A stretch of 64,000 bases of DNA, from contig CAZQUZ010000004.1 of the NCBI GenBank assembly GCA_964596675.1, positions 33,199 to 97,198 on the forward strand. Reading direction: 5' to 3'. The position numbers and the translations under genes were made by a program. Origin of the DNA: JAGOMW01 sp964596675 (GTDB lineage: Bacteria; Patescibacteriota; Gracilibacteria; BD1-5; UBA2023). Below the pieces are notes generated by a model, which was not told the DNA's origin, did no database searches, and saw nothing but the letters and a program-made list of their open reading frames with translations. Each line of letters opens with the position of its first letter. The stretch's first letter is position 1. Of this stretch, positions 10,246 to 19,879 are shown in pieces.

Positions 10246-11502
10246 ATGAACTTTAGAAAGTTAAAAATTACAGAATGGCAACAGTTCCAAAATATTGAAA
10301 TAAATTTTCATGATAGATTAACTATTTTAACAGGAGCAAATGGGAGCGGTAAAACAACAATATTACAACATATTTTAGCAACACATTTTGGTTGGAACTC
10401 TCCATCATGTTCTACTCCTAAGAAAGATAAAATATCTGGTGTTGTTGCTTTTTTTACTAGACTCTTTAATGGAGAAAATAAAACAGATAACGGTATAATA
10501 GGATATATTGAATATGATAATGACCAGACAGCTAATTTAAAAGTTCCAAATCAAAACTCCGCACAATACCAAATTCAAATACCCAATAAACAAGGAGTAC
10601 AATGTTTCTATATACCCTCTCATAGATCAGTTTTTCGTTATGAACCAATAAGTAATATACCTTTTGGGAAGAAGAATAAACAATCAGCATTTCAAGAGGT
10701 ATCTAATGCAAATAAGCAGAGATATTTCGGAGGAAATAGTCAATCTAGTAGTTTTTTTATGAAAAACACATTGATAAGTTGGGCATATCAAGGATATAGA
10801 TTGGTAGATGACGACAATAATGAAATTAATACACGGGATACTGAACAAGTTAAGTTTTATGAAGGTTTTAAAGATGTTTTAAAAAAGATACTTCCAAAAA
10901 CACTTGGTTTTGAAAATTTTGAAATTAGAGAAAGAGAGATTGTGTTTATTTGTAATCAATGAAAGGATGAATTTATTCTTGAACAAACATCAGGTGGGAT
11001 AAGTGCTCTTATTGATATTGCATGGCAGATTTACATGTATTCAACAAAAGAACAAACAGATTTTACAGTTATTATTGATGAGGTTGAGAATCACTTGCAT
11101 CCAACGATGCAACGACAAATATTACCTGACTTACTTAACGCTTTTCCACAGGCTCGTTTTATAGTTTCAACTCATAGTCCATTAGTAGTTGGGTCTGTTC
11201 AAAATTCCATTGTATTTGTATTGAAGTATGATGAAAATAGAAAAATAATAAGTAGACAACTTGATTTAGTTAATCAAGCAAAAACAGCAACGGAAATATT
11301 AGATGAGGTTTTAGGAGTTTCCTTTACAATGCCAATTTGGGCGGAAGAAAAACTGAATAATATTGTAAATACCTATTCTCAAAAAGAAATGACCAAGGAT
11401 GAATTTCAGAATATGAGGAATGAATTAAAGGAGGCTGGTCTTGGGAAGCTTATGCCAGAAGTAATTTATGATTTAATAGAAAAGGAAAATGAGAAAAATT
11501 AA
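10246..11502 (+). CDS. ptuA: PtuA-like AAA/SMC-type ATPase of a Septu defence system, 418 aa
   Basis: ABC/SMC-type ATPase: N-terminal LKITEWQQFQNIEINF strand typical of RecF/OLD-like ATPases, Walker A GANGSGKTT (about 31-39), signature-like TSGGISALID, Walker B FTVIIDEVENHLHP and a final ISTHSP-type segment (VSTHSPLVV). A gene for an HNH protein starts 14 bp before its stop, the ptuA-ptuB order of Septu anti-phage systems. No reverse transcriptase is nearby, so it is not a retron-Septu. Only one of about 20 glycines is UGA (in NQ-G-KDEF), unlike other AT-rich genes here. It splits the ybbA-tesA neighbourhood, which suggests insertion. Confidence 0.82.
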
Positions 11503-12067
11503 TAGACCAGCATGTCCAAATCCAACAGCTTTAGCTGCAGATTATAAAAACCCTGATAATAAAACAGCTTTAGCTAAAGCTAGTTTTTGAAAATGCATGT
11601 ATTGTGAGGAAAAAATATTGTCTTCACAATTTGGAGATGTGGAACATATAAAACCAAAATCAAGATTTCCTAGTTTGAAGTTTGAATGGAATAACTTAGG
11701 ATTTGTTTGTTCAAGATGTAATAATGCAAAATCTGATAAATTCGATGATTCTCTCCCATATCTAAACCCTTATGATGAAGACCCCAGTAGGCATATTCTA
11801 TTTGCTGGTCCAATGATTTTTGCGAAACAAGCTTCAGAAAGAGGAAAAATTACAATTTTAGATTTAAAGTTAGATAGAGTCGAGTTATTTGAAAAGAGGC
11901 TAGAAAGATTGAATCAAATCGATAGAACTATTGGTCAATGGAAAGGATATTCTTCAAATACATCTTTAAAGATAAATGCTCTTGAAGAGCTAAAAAATGA
12001 GTACAACGATGATAAAGAGCATTCTTTATGTGTAGAATATTTACTTAAAAGTCATGAAATTATTTAA
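11489..12067 (+). CDS. ptuB: PtuB-like HNH nuclease of a Septu defence system, 192 aa
   Basis: Classic HNH layout: CMYCEEKI (zinc pair), then DVEHIKPKSRFP with the catalytic His, then WNNLGFVCSRCNNAKSDKF. This HIxPKS...W.NL...C..CN..K form is characteristic of PtuB and related TIGR02646-type proteins. The start overlaps ptuA by 14 bp, pointing to translational coupling. The standard code would begin it at an internal codon because a Gly-TGA (SF-G-KCMYC) comes just before the first Cys; the ATG at 11489 restores the full N-terminus. In Septu, PtuB is thought to be the effector nuclease controlled by the PtuA ATPase. It converges with the tesA-like gene. Confidence 0.82.
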
Positions 12068-12103
12068 TTTTGATTGTAATAAAAGTCATCCATAAATAAA
12101 AGC

Positions 12104-12775
12104 CTACTTCCCCACCAACTCCTCCCCCTCCAGTATCTCCATGAGATTCTCCGCTACGATAGTATATCACTCCCGAGTCGGATGGATACGGTCATCCTGG
12201 TTATACTGAGCCTTTAGAGCGACTCATGCGAGGAAGAAGTCCATATAGACGAGATCATATTCTTTCGCGAGTTTCGGAAAGATAGCCTCATATGCACGAC
12301 CATATTCTCATCCGAGATTCAGTGGTGCACGCATCCCAGCGAAGAGGATGGGGATATTTTTTGCTTTTATTTTCTCGATGATTTGCCGGAGGTTTTTCTC
12401 GATATCATCGACAGACTTCCCCTGGAATGCATCATTCGCGCCGATACAGAGGATGACGAGAGAAAAACCCCCTCAATCCCCCTTCTCATGGGGAGGAGCA
12501 TCGAGTGCCCAGTCGAGACGCGAGAGGAGTCCTGCGGTCGTATCTCCAGATACACCTGCATTTACGATACGATAGTTATATCATTTTTCTGTCAGTTTTT
12601 GCTCGAGCTGGCTCGGATAGGAGTCAGTCGTCGGGAGTCCATAGCCTGCCGTGAGTGAGTCACCGAGGGCGAGGATAGTCTTCTCTGTTTTGCTATCCTG
12701 CTCTGTGATGGGCTCAGTAGGAGCACCACATGCAGTGAGGAGAGTGAGTGAGATGAGAAGAAGTAGTTTATACAT
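12104..12775 (-). CDS. tesA: TesA-like SGNH/GDSL lipoprotein esterase, 223 aa
   Basis: A lipoprotein signal (MYKLLLLISLTLLTAC, lipobox LTAC) is followed by the SGNH blocks: block I ALGDSLTAGYGL with the nucleophile Ser, block II NAGVSGDTT, block III IGANDAF and block V DDRIHPTREGY with the Asp-His pair. This is the arylesterase/lysophospholipase L1 type of E. coli TesA, here anchored to the envelope. A run of glycines (GDGGG, one by TGA) between blocks II and III is unusual. In other bacteria tesA adjoins ybbA-ybbP; here the Septu pair separates them. It lies 5 bp ahead of the desaturase gene on the same strand. Confidence 0.88.
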
Positions 12776-12780
12776 AAGTA

Positions 12781-13554
12781 CTATAGTATGGTATATTTCT
12801 GATAAAATCGCGGGGCGATATGCTCACTGATCTCTCTATGAAACTCAGGAAGCTGTGACCAGTGGAGAGCTCACTTCATATGATGTGCTGTGTGATACCC
12901 GAGATTCCCAGTGATGATGTTATAGAGTGGTGAGAGGATGTTATATGATGACTCATAGTGACTCTCACTCTCGAGTCCAGTATGGTGAGCATAGGTCGTA
13001 TATACAGTGAGGATGAGCCCCGTTATCATAGGCAGAGCGAATATGAGAAATCCTGAGAGTGGAGAATATATGAGTATCGCTATGAGGAGTATGAGCTGTA
13101 TCATACACATAGAGACGAAATAAGATCGTATTTTTGGATATTTTGCTCCGACTTTCCATGCCCGATAGTATGCAGTCATCGTGACTATCGTGGTATACGA
13201 AAGTGCTGTATATACTTCTCCTTTCGGTGATTTCCATGCAGACTCATCGAGCACCTGATCTCTATAGTTCACATGATGACCGAGATTATGATGGAGCACC
13301 CACGCATATCATACGATCCCCGTCTGGAATCCATATATCACCTCGAGGAGACGATTCATGAGTGGAAACGAAAAGGTAGGAACATGCTGGTGGTGGTGAT
13401 TCCATGCGCAGATAAATCACTTTATCACGATACTGACAGCGACATATGGGAGGAGAAATGCGAGTGTCGATACAGTGAAATATACATACACATCGAGGAG
13501 AAAATAGAGAAAAAAGAGTGTGACTGGGATGATATCTGCCTTATAACGAAACAT
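12781..13554 (-). CDS. Membrane fatty-acid desaturase/hydroxylase family protein, 257 aa
   Basis: Integral membrane di-iron enzyme family with three His clusters: NHHHQH, HHNLGHH and GYHTAHH. Hydrophobic pairs of helices lie before the first and between the second and third clusters. Members introduce double bonds or hydroxyls into acyl chains or carotenoids; the substrate is not clear. The longer open frame reaches back to 13659, but that ATG lies inside a terminator. ATG 13554 is preferred because TTTACT (13603-13598) and TACAAT (13581-13576), 16 bp apart, form a promoter just upstream. Several Gly are TGA, including the one in HHMK-G-ALHW. Confidence 0.82.
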
Positions 13555-13575
13555 AGAAAAAAGTAAATTATCCCG

Positions 13576-13603
13576 ATTGTATAGAGAAACCGTGTATAGT
13601 AAA
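13576..13603 (-). promoter_or_regulatory. Promoter of the desaturase gene
   Basis: On the minus strand TTTACT (-35-like) and TACAAT (-10) are separated by 16 bp, and a T-rich stretch ending TTTTTTCT precedes the ATG at 13554. The promoter sits inside the longest open frame, which argues for the shorter start. Confidence 0.45.
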
Positions 13604-13634
13604 CGTTTTCTCATATTTGCTCTTGCCAGGAGAC

Positions 13635-13671
13635 AAAAAAATGGAGCAATGACAAACATGCTCCATTTTTT
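13635..13671. terminator. Bidirectional intrinsic terminator
   Basis: Stem AAAAAATGGAGCA / TGCTCCATTTTTT with an 11-nt loop, with A- and T-runs on both sides. It ends the msrAB transcript on the minus strand and separates it from the desaturase gene. Confidence 0.85.
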
Positions 13672-13678
13672 CTACATA

Positions 13679-15100
13679 TTATTTCGTCTCGAAGAGTACC
13701 TTATACTTCGCATATCCCTCCTTTTCGAGGTCAGCCACTGGGACGAATCTCAGGGCCGCGGAATTTATACAGTAGCGGAGTCCTCCCTCTTCTGTCGGTC
13801 CATCTGTAAATACATGTCCGAGATGAGAGCCTCCTGTACTCTTCACTTCTGTGCGATTCATCGCGAGTTTCGTATCGAGATGCTCCGATATCATGTTATC
13901 CTCTATCGGACGAGAGAAGCTCGGCCACCCAGTCCCAGAGTCATACTTATCTGTCGAGGAGAAGAGCGGCGTCCCATCGACCACATCGACATAGATACCT
14001 GGCTCTTTATGATCCCAGTACGCATTATCGAATGGCTTCTCAGTGCCACCCATCTGCGTCACCTGGAACTGGAGTGGGGTGAGTTTTTTCGAGAGGATTT
14101 CTTCTCGTGAGACCATATCTGAGAGGATATCATCGAGATTCGACTTACCGAGCCAGCGCTTATACATTTCACCTTTTGTATCTATCTGGACCCAGGTCGA
14201 CTGGGAGAGGATGGAGTATTTTTTCCGGAGCTCGGTGGCAGCATCATAGTCCACCTTATAGATGACGATATCTTTCGGGAGTTCTATTTCTCAGATTTGC
14301 TTGTCGAAGTTCCGACACGTCGGGCACCAGTCCGCATGGAAAAAGAGGAGGATACGAGAAGTCGTGAGGGTCGAGAGCTCTGCCTCATCATAGTCGCGAT
14401 ACTGGGACTGAGGAGCTATCTCTGAACCCGAGAGAGTCGCACCGACTTCACCATTTTTCTCGATGAACCCCTTTCGTCCGCTTCCCTCTTTATACAGATT
14501 ATAGCGGAATGCAGACTTCTTATAGTAGTCCTGATGATACTCCTCCGCTCTGAAAAATGTCGTAAATGGTACTATCGCAACAGCAATAGGCTTCTCGAAT
14601 TTTCATGATGACTCGAGAGTAGACTTCGCGCGCTCGATGATGGATTTCTCAGTATCATCCTGATAGTATATCGCCGTCGTATAGCGGTATCCGATATCTG
14701 CGAACTGGCCATCCGCCTGAGTCGGATCTATCTGCGTATAGTAGAGATCCACGAGTGTCGCGAATGATATGACACTCGAGTCATAGACGACCTGCACTGC
14801 CTCGCGATGGCGAGTCGTACCTGCAGATACCGCATCATAGTTCGCATCGATCGCATCTCACTCAGCATATCAGGATATCGCTTCGACGACTCATAACTGC
14901 GCCTCAAATATGCCCTCCATACACCAGAAGCATCCTCAGGCGAAGTAGGCACGAGCAGTAGTCCCAGATGAGTGGGTATCGATTGGTGTGATATTTTCCA
15001 TAGTTTGATTATTTACGAGATAAAAAACTCCGCCCAGTATACCAAAAATACCGACAAGAAGAAACCGAAACCACGAGGATGTAAAAAAAGAATGTACCAT
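13679..15100 (-). CDS. msrAB: Membrane-anchored MsrA-thioredoxin-MsrB fusion, 473 aa
   Basis: One continuous table-25 frame carries, in order: an N-terminal membrane anchor (residues 11-29), MsrA with GGCFWCMEGIFEA (catalytic Cys about 57; the first Gly is TGA), a thioredoxin-like domain with FFHADWCPTC (about 250-262), and MsrB from about 339 with GWPSF, GGSHLGHVF and catalytic RYCINSAALRF (Cys about 444). No CxxC zinc pair is visible in MsrB. It should repair both methionine-S- and R-sulfoxides in envelope proteins, with its own thioredoxin passing electrons. The order differs from the Trx-MsrA-MsrB order of Neisseria PilB. It is downstream of a Met-rich thioredoxin and CcdA. Confidence 0.9.
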
Positions 15101-15165
15101 AAAAAACAGTGATAGGATATCCGTCGAGACTCATTTCTCTAAGGAAAATGAATCTCTCAGATACA

Positions 15166-16029
15166 CTAATTCCAAATATCAGTGATAGTCCTTGCACCTG
15201 TTTTTTTCGATACGAGTGCCATATCAGCATCTACGATGACCGTAGTATGCTGACTCGTGACACCATACTTTTTCTTCATATCTTCACTGTTATCATAGTC
15301 CACCTTTACGATAAGTGCATCGCTAGGGATAGAGGATATATCGGCTGTGATAGCCTTATCGAGGGCTCGACAGCTCGGACACCAGCTCGCATGGAAAAAG
15401 AGTGCTACCTTTTGTCCAGCAGAGAGTGCCTCTGTGACTTTCTGAGCATCATACTCCATGTATCCCGTCGGCTTCATCATCTGAGACTCATCTTTTTTCA
15501 TCATATCAGTACCAGAGTGATCCATCATCATACCACTTCATTCCATCATCTTCATCATATCTTCATGCATTTTTCTGACTTTTGCTGTTTCTGCAGGAGA
15601 GAGGGATTTTCCATGAAATACGTGCGCTGGCGTATCCATATCCTTACATACGACGACGGTCACATCATAGCTCGGAGAGTACATCCAATCTTCATCCCCC
15701 ATCATCGCGAGCTGCTCAGGTTCGCCACGTTTTACAGATTTCGTGAGCACGAGATCACTATAGAGTGACTGTACGAGGGACATCTCTCCTTGCTTCATAG
15801 CATGGACGATAGCCTCTACTTGAGCAAATTTTGCCTCAGCATCTCCAGGTAGAGCCATAGTTTTTGTCTCAGTCTTTGGAGACATCAGGCTACCAGATGA
15901 GCCATATACATACCATGCACCAGCTCCTATTAGAGCTATCACAGCGAGAGAAAGGAGCATTTTCCCGCTTCATGATGAGGGATTTCATTTGCTCGTCATG
16001 CACGAGTCTTTGGTAGTTTTATTTTGCAT
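15166..16029 (-). CDS. Membrane-anchored thioredoxin-like protein with Met/His-rich linker, 287 aa
   Basis: A short cytoplasmic N-terminus and one membrane helix (MLLSLAVIALIGAGAWYVYG) precede an extracytoplasmic region of about 110 residues. Next comes a Met/His-rich linker (MHEDMMKMMEGSGMMMDHSG and on to QMMKPTGYMEY), then a thioredoxin domain with FFHASWCPSC. The linker could bind copper or be a substrate or oxidant sink for the neighbouring Msr enzyme. The thioredoxin domain is the likely carrier between CcdA and the MsrA-Trx-MsrB fusion; this is inferred from context. A Gly-TGA joins the two halves. TATAAT ends 10 nt before the chosen ATG. Confidence 0.82.
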
Positions 16030-16052
16030 AAAAAAGAAAATTATAAGTAAAT

Positions 16053-16466
16053 CTATGAGGGCCAAAACAATTTCTGGGGCGTGATACCGAGCCGTTTCTC
16101 ATATTCTCGCAGACTACCGAGATAGTCATCAGAACCTGATGGGATGATGCGATGATGCTGGATATCATCCCATGTCTCCTCATGTGGTTCATCATCTGGT
16201 GGGAACGGTACATGATGGATAAATACTCAGAGAAATCCAGAGAAATCTCTGTACCATTTTGTATCCATAAGGAGTTCATGCCAGGCGATATCGACACGAG
16301 CTGATGGTACGATATCTCTATCAGATATACTCGCGAGATAGAGGAGTCTCTTTGCTTCATGAAAGAGTCATACCACGAAATCGCGAGGAAATCCACGATG
16401 TACGATGATACGATCTATGAGAATCTCAGGAATATGGTAGGCATCTACCTGTGTGAGTGTAGGCAT
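16053..16466 (-). CDS. Hypothetical protein, possibly related to glycine-rich-domain (DUF1399-like) proteins, 137 aa
   Basis: Recovered only with TGA as Gly. Features are ARVDIAWHELLMDTKWYRDF and FLGVFIHHVPFPPDD, a W-H...Y..F...FIHH pattern that I associate with the small bacterial relatives of the plant glycine-rich-domain protein family. No catalytic residues are known for that group, so function is open. It is soluble, rich in His, Asp and Trp, and lies between the Cys-rich peptide and the Met-rich thioredoxin in the redox cluster, with 6 bp to the former. Confidence 0.6.
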
Positions 16467-16471
16467 ATTAA

Positions 16472-16600
16472 CTACTTACTCGTTTTACAGACAGCCTCTG
16501 CTTTACATGATGCTTCTGTTTTACACTTTGCCTCGGCAGAATGAGTCGAGCAAGTACCAGATGCACATGATGCATCTTTTTCTGTTTTACATGATGACAT
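16472..16600 (-). CDS. Cysteine-rich 42-residue peptide
   Basis: A complete small ORF (ATG to TAG, no TGA) encodes a soluble peptide with six Cys spaced in repeats of the form C-K-T-E-x-x-C or A-x-C-K (SSCKTEKDASC, KCKTEASCKAEAVCK). No membrane segment or signal. The composition resembles metallothionein-like or metal/thiol buffering peptides, but there is no family match I can name. It sits between CcdA and the thioredoxin/Msr genes, so a role in metal or thiol homeostasis is reasonable. It is too short for most ORF callers. Confidence 0.65.
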   Translation of the reverse strand: MSSCKTEKDASCASGTCSTHSAEAKCKTEASCKAEAVCKTSK

Positions 16601-16671
16601 AGGGAGAAAAATAAGAAAATAAGTGGAGAAATCTCCCGAAAGAGAAGATGTCTTCTCTTCACGATAAACTT

Positions 16672-17394
16672 CTACGGGAGGAGTGTATCGAATATGTTTT
16701 GCTCGAATCCACTCACATCGAATCGGTCGAGCGCCCAGGTTTCGAGCTTTTTATCGAGTCATGTGATGATAGCGAGTCCGATGAGGACGAAGATAACTCC
16801 GAGTACTCTCTTAAATATACCACGTTCATCTGCGATAAAGCGAACTTTCGCGATAATACTACGCCCACCGACTGCGATAAGTGTCAGCATGAGTGCGAGA
16901 CCAGCTGCATAGACGAATGTATATCCGATACCCGCGAGCAGTGATACTGGAAATACCGTCGCGAGGAGAAATGCATACGTCGGGGAGCAGGTCGAGAATA
17001 CTGGACCCAGTGCAGCACCAGTCACTATCGCACGCAGGAGTGGTGAGCCGATATCCTGTGCTGTATCGAGAGACGCATTCGCTCGGGAGAATTTCGCCTT
17101 TTCTACGATCCATGCCCATGCATGAGGGAATATATAGACGAGACCCAGTGCGATCAGGATACCTCATGAGAGGTATTTCCAGAACGATGATGGGATATCG
17201 ATAAAGAGTGTCGAAACTTTTAGAACTACAGTGAACAGCACGATCGAGAGAGCGAGTGAGAGTGTGACGACATAGGGATACCAGGACTTCTTCTCTGTGA
17301 GAGAGCCTGCGAGCACGACGGGGAGGACTGGGAGGACACAGGGAGCGAGTATGGTCAAAATACCCGCCAAAAATGAAACAATAAGAAGTGTCAT
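16672..17394 (-). CDS. ccdA: CcdA/DsbD-type transmembrane thiol-disulfide transporter, 240 aa
   Basis: Six or more membrane helices. The two redox Cys sites of the CcdA family are visible: APCVLPVLPVVLAGSL in helix 1 and FSTCSPTYAFLL in helix 4. CcdA moves reducing equivalents from cytosolic thioredoxin to extracytoplasmic thioredoxin-like partners. Here the partners are most likely the anchored CPSC and CPTC proteins encoded downstream. Two Gly-TGA codons are used. The C-terminus has a short soluble tail. An ArsR-family gene lies 60 bp upstream on the same strand. Confidence 0.9.
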
Positions 17395-17454
17395 AGTAGC
17401 TATGGGCTAAGAAAAGAATAGGTTCTCTAAAAAAAGTTTCGGTGGTTTCTATAT

Positions 17455-17778
17455 TTACTTCATACATACCGCGAGATATGCGATGAGTCCCTGGACAAAT
17501 GGACTGGATCTATCGAGAGAGTACTCGACCTCTCGCCAGCTGCGACGCTTCTCGACGAGTCACGCATCATGCATCTTCGAGAGATACTGCGAGACCTGTG
17601 AGGGAGTACAGTTCGTGAGGCGCGCTATCTCACCCGATGGGAGCGCGTCCACATGCAGGAGGAGATAGATAATCTCGAGGCGACAGTCTGATGCGAGCGC
17701 ACCGAAGACTTCTGACATCTCGATGAGCATATCAGATTTTTCGAACATTTCTGTTTGTATTTTTTGGAGGTCGGACAT
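17455..17778 (-). CDS. ArsR/SmtB-family transcriptional regulator, 107 aa
   Basis: Winged-helix regulator: VFGALASDCRLEIIYLLL, then the recognition helix NCTPSQVSQYLSKMHDA-G-LV and the wing KRRSWREVEYSL. The Gly before LV is TGA, exactly where ArsR proteins have a conserved Gly. Cysteines at the helix 3 region (SDCRLE and LTNCTPS) might sense metals or thiol oxidants. It is first in the ccdA-Cys-peptide-thioredoxin-msrAB strand run, so it probably represses that cluster, though I see no proven operator. Confidence 0.85.
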
Positions 17779-17839
17779 AATTATGTTGTGATCACTTTAT
17801 CATTTTATGAAATATTAAAATGAAAGCAAATCTTTTTTT

Positions 17840-17864
17840 AAAAAATCCCTATATGGGATTTTTT
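17840..17864 (-). terminator. Intrinsic terminator
   Basis: Stem AAAAAATCCC / GGGATTTTTT around TATAT, overlapping the last codons of the minus-strand gene that ends at 17849. Confidence 0.8.
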
Positions 17865-18265
17865 ATATTTTCTAATATTCTCAGATATTCTGCCTTCCAA
17901 TACGGTTTCTGATTCCAATATAACATGTACTCCCTATCATGCGCGTTTTTATAAAATTGTTTTTCTATAACATCTTCATATTTCTGTCGAGTTTTCTGGA
18001 TAATATCTGTATAGAGCGCAAGAAAGAGTTCTTTCTCGGCACCATGATGATAATCCGACGGGAAAAACTGGAGAATGTACCCGATTTCTTCATCTTTTAG
18101 AGAAGCTACCAAATCATTTCGTGTAGATGCAATCATGTTTGGAAAATTTATTCCCAACATATATTCTAATCGAGAAATAGCTCCAGACCTATCGAGGCCA
18201 TCATGATTCATGATAGGCCCTGCAGGACTCGAAAGAGTAGGTCCAGACATGAGTGAACGTTTCAT
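17849..18265 (-). CDS. Hypothetical protein, 138 aa
   Basis: Intact ORF without TGA. The product is helical and polar, with a Trp/Tyr-rich C-terminus (YMLYWNQKPYWKAEYLRIL), and no signal peptide or membrane helix. No family recognised. It is a single gene with its own terminator at the stop codon. A pyrimidine-rich leader (CTTTTTCT) precedes the ATG, as in many genes here. An AT-rich divergent promoter region of about 120 bp separates it from the plus-strand synthase-like gene. Confidence 0.65.
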   Translation of the reverse strand: MKRSLMSGPTLSSPAGPIMNHDGLDRSGAISRLEYMLGINFPNMIASTRNDLVASLKDEEIGYILQFFPSDYHHGAEKELFLALYTDIIQKTRQKYEDVIEKQFYKNAHDREYMLYWNQKPYWKAEYLRILENIKNPI

Positions 18266-18388
18266 AGAAAAAGTGTGATTATGGATATATAATCTATATT
18301 AAATAATAATATTGTCAAATAATAAAACTTATAGTATTTTTGCTTTTTTATAGAAATCTCGATACTACCTATATATTCTCTTCCTTCT

Positions 18389-19879
18389 ATGCAAAAATAT
18401 CTCCTCGAAACTATCGTCTTTCTCTCTGGATTTATCGTACTTACCTATGAAGTCGTCGGTGCTCGCATACTCTGACCCTACTATGGTACATCGACATTCG
18501 TCTGGACAGCGATGATAGGCATCATACTCGCGAGCCTCTCTATAGGCTACTACACCGGTGGACGCTGGGCAGATAAGAAAGATGCTGATATCGAGACACT
18601 CTCAGATTTGCTCTGGCTTTCGGGTGTTGCCATCGCCATCACCTATATCATCAGGATTCCACTTCTCGACGCTCTGAGTACACATATCCACGATATCCGT
18701 ATAGGATCTATCATCGCGGCTACACTCCTCTTTGCTCCAGCAAGCATACTCCTCGGGATGATGTCTCCATATGCAGTCAGACTCCGTATCGATCGGCTCA
18801 CATCGAGTGGTGCGACTATCGGGATGATGAGTGCTCTCGGAACACTCGGGAGCATCCTCGGAACATTCATCACTGGATTTTATCTCATCCCTCATTTTGG
18901 GGTCTCTACACTACTTGCACTCCTCCCGATTTCTCTCGTGCTTCTCGCATTTTTCGCATCACCGAGTCATCATCCTATCAGAAAAGTAGGAAGCCTCCTC
19001 ATCATACTCATATTACCCACACTCATGAGCCAGATCCACGATACTCATGCGAGCATAGAAATAGATACACTCTATAGTCATATACGAGTATATGATCAGA
19101 CCCTCCCACAGACTGGTGAACGTCTCCGCACGATGGGGATAAATATAGAAAATCACTCGACTATGTCTCTTGACTCAGATCGTCTCGTCAATGAATATAC
19201 CAAATATTATCATCTGGCGAGACATTTTTTCCCAGGATTTCAGACAGGCCTCATGCTCGGTGGTGCTGGATACTCTTTTCCGAAGGATTATATAGCGAAA
19301 TATAAAGACGCGACTCTCGATGTCGTCGAGATAGACCCCGGCGTAACCGCGCTCGCGAAAAAATATTTCTGACTCACAGATACTCCTCGTATGCAGATTT
19401 TTCATGAAGATGGACGAGTATTTTTAAACCAAAATAAAAAAATCTACGATGTTATTTTTGGTGATGCATTCACCTCATGGTACTCGGTACCATACCAGCT
19501 CTCGACACGCGAAGCTGTAGAGAAAAAGTATAATAGCCTATCGATGAGTGGCCTTGTCATACTCAATCTCATATCCTCTATCGAGTGAGAAACGGGCGAA
19601 TTTCTCCGCGCTGAATATGTCACCTATAAATCGGTATTTCCTCAGGTGTATATCATCCCAGTAAATCATCCTGGAAATGGAAAAATATTCCAAAACCACA
19701 TCCTCATCGCCCTCAAAAATACGACCATACCAAGCTGGACGTCAAAAGAAAATGATATAAACGGATATCTCAGTCATGTATGGACAGGAGATATATCCGA
19801 TGATATGCCCATACTCACTGATGACTTTGCTCCTGTAGATCACTATATAGGCAAATATCTCAAGTATTTTTCTCACTAG
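18389..19879 (+). CDS. Membrane protein fused to spermidine-synthase-like SAM domain, 496 aa
   Basis: About seven transmembrane helices (residues 1-200; SIGYYTGGRWADKK in an early loop, LGMMSPYAVRLRID mid-way) are followed by a Rossmann-like domain of the spermidine synthase type: GLMLGGAGYSFPKDYI, DVVEIDPGVTALAKKYFG, YDVIFGDAFTSWYSVPYQL and PILTDDFAPVDHYI. This fused-membrane family is common in bacteria and may transfer aminopropyl or methyl groups; its substrates are mostly unknown. Three Gly-TGA codons. The stop overlaps the convergent apbE stop by 3 bp. Confidence 0.88.

Noticed and set aside
13555..13659. Longer N-terminus for the desaturase (ATG 13659)
   Set aside because: That ATG lies in the loop of a terminator, and a promoter sits between it and the chosen start.
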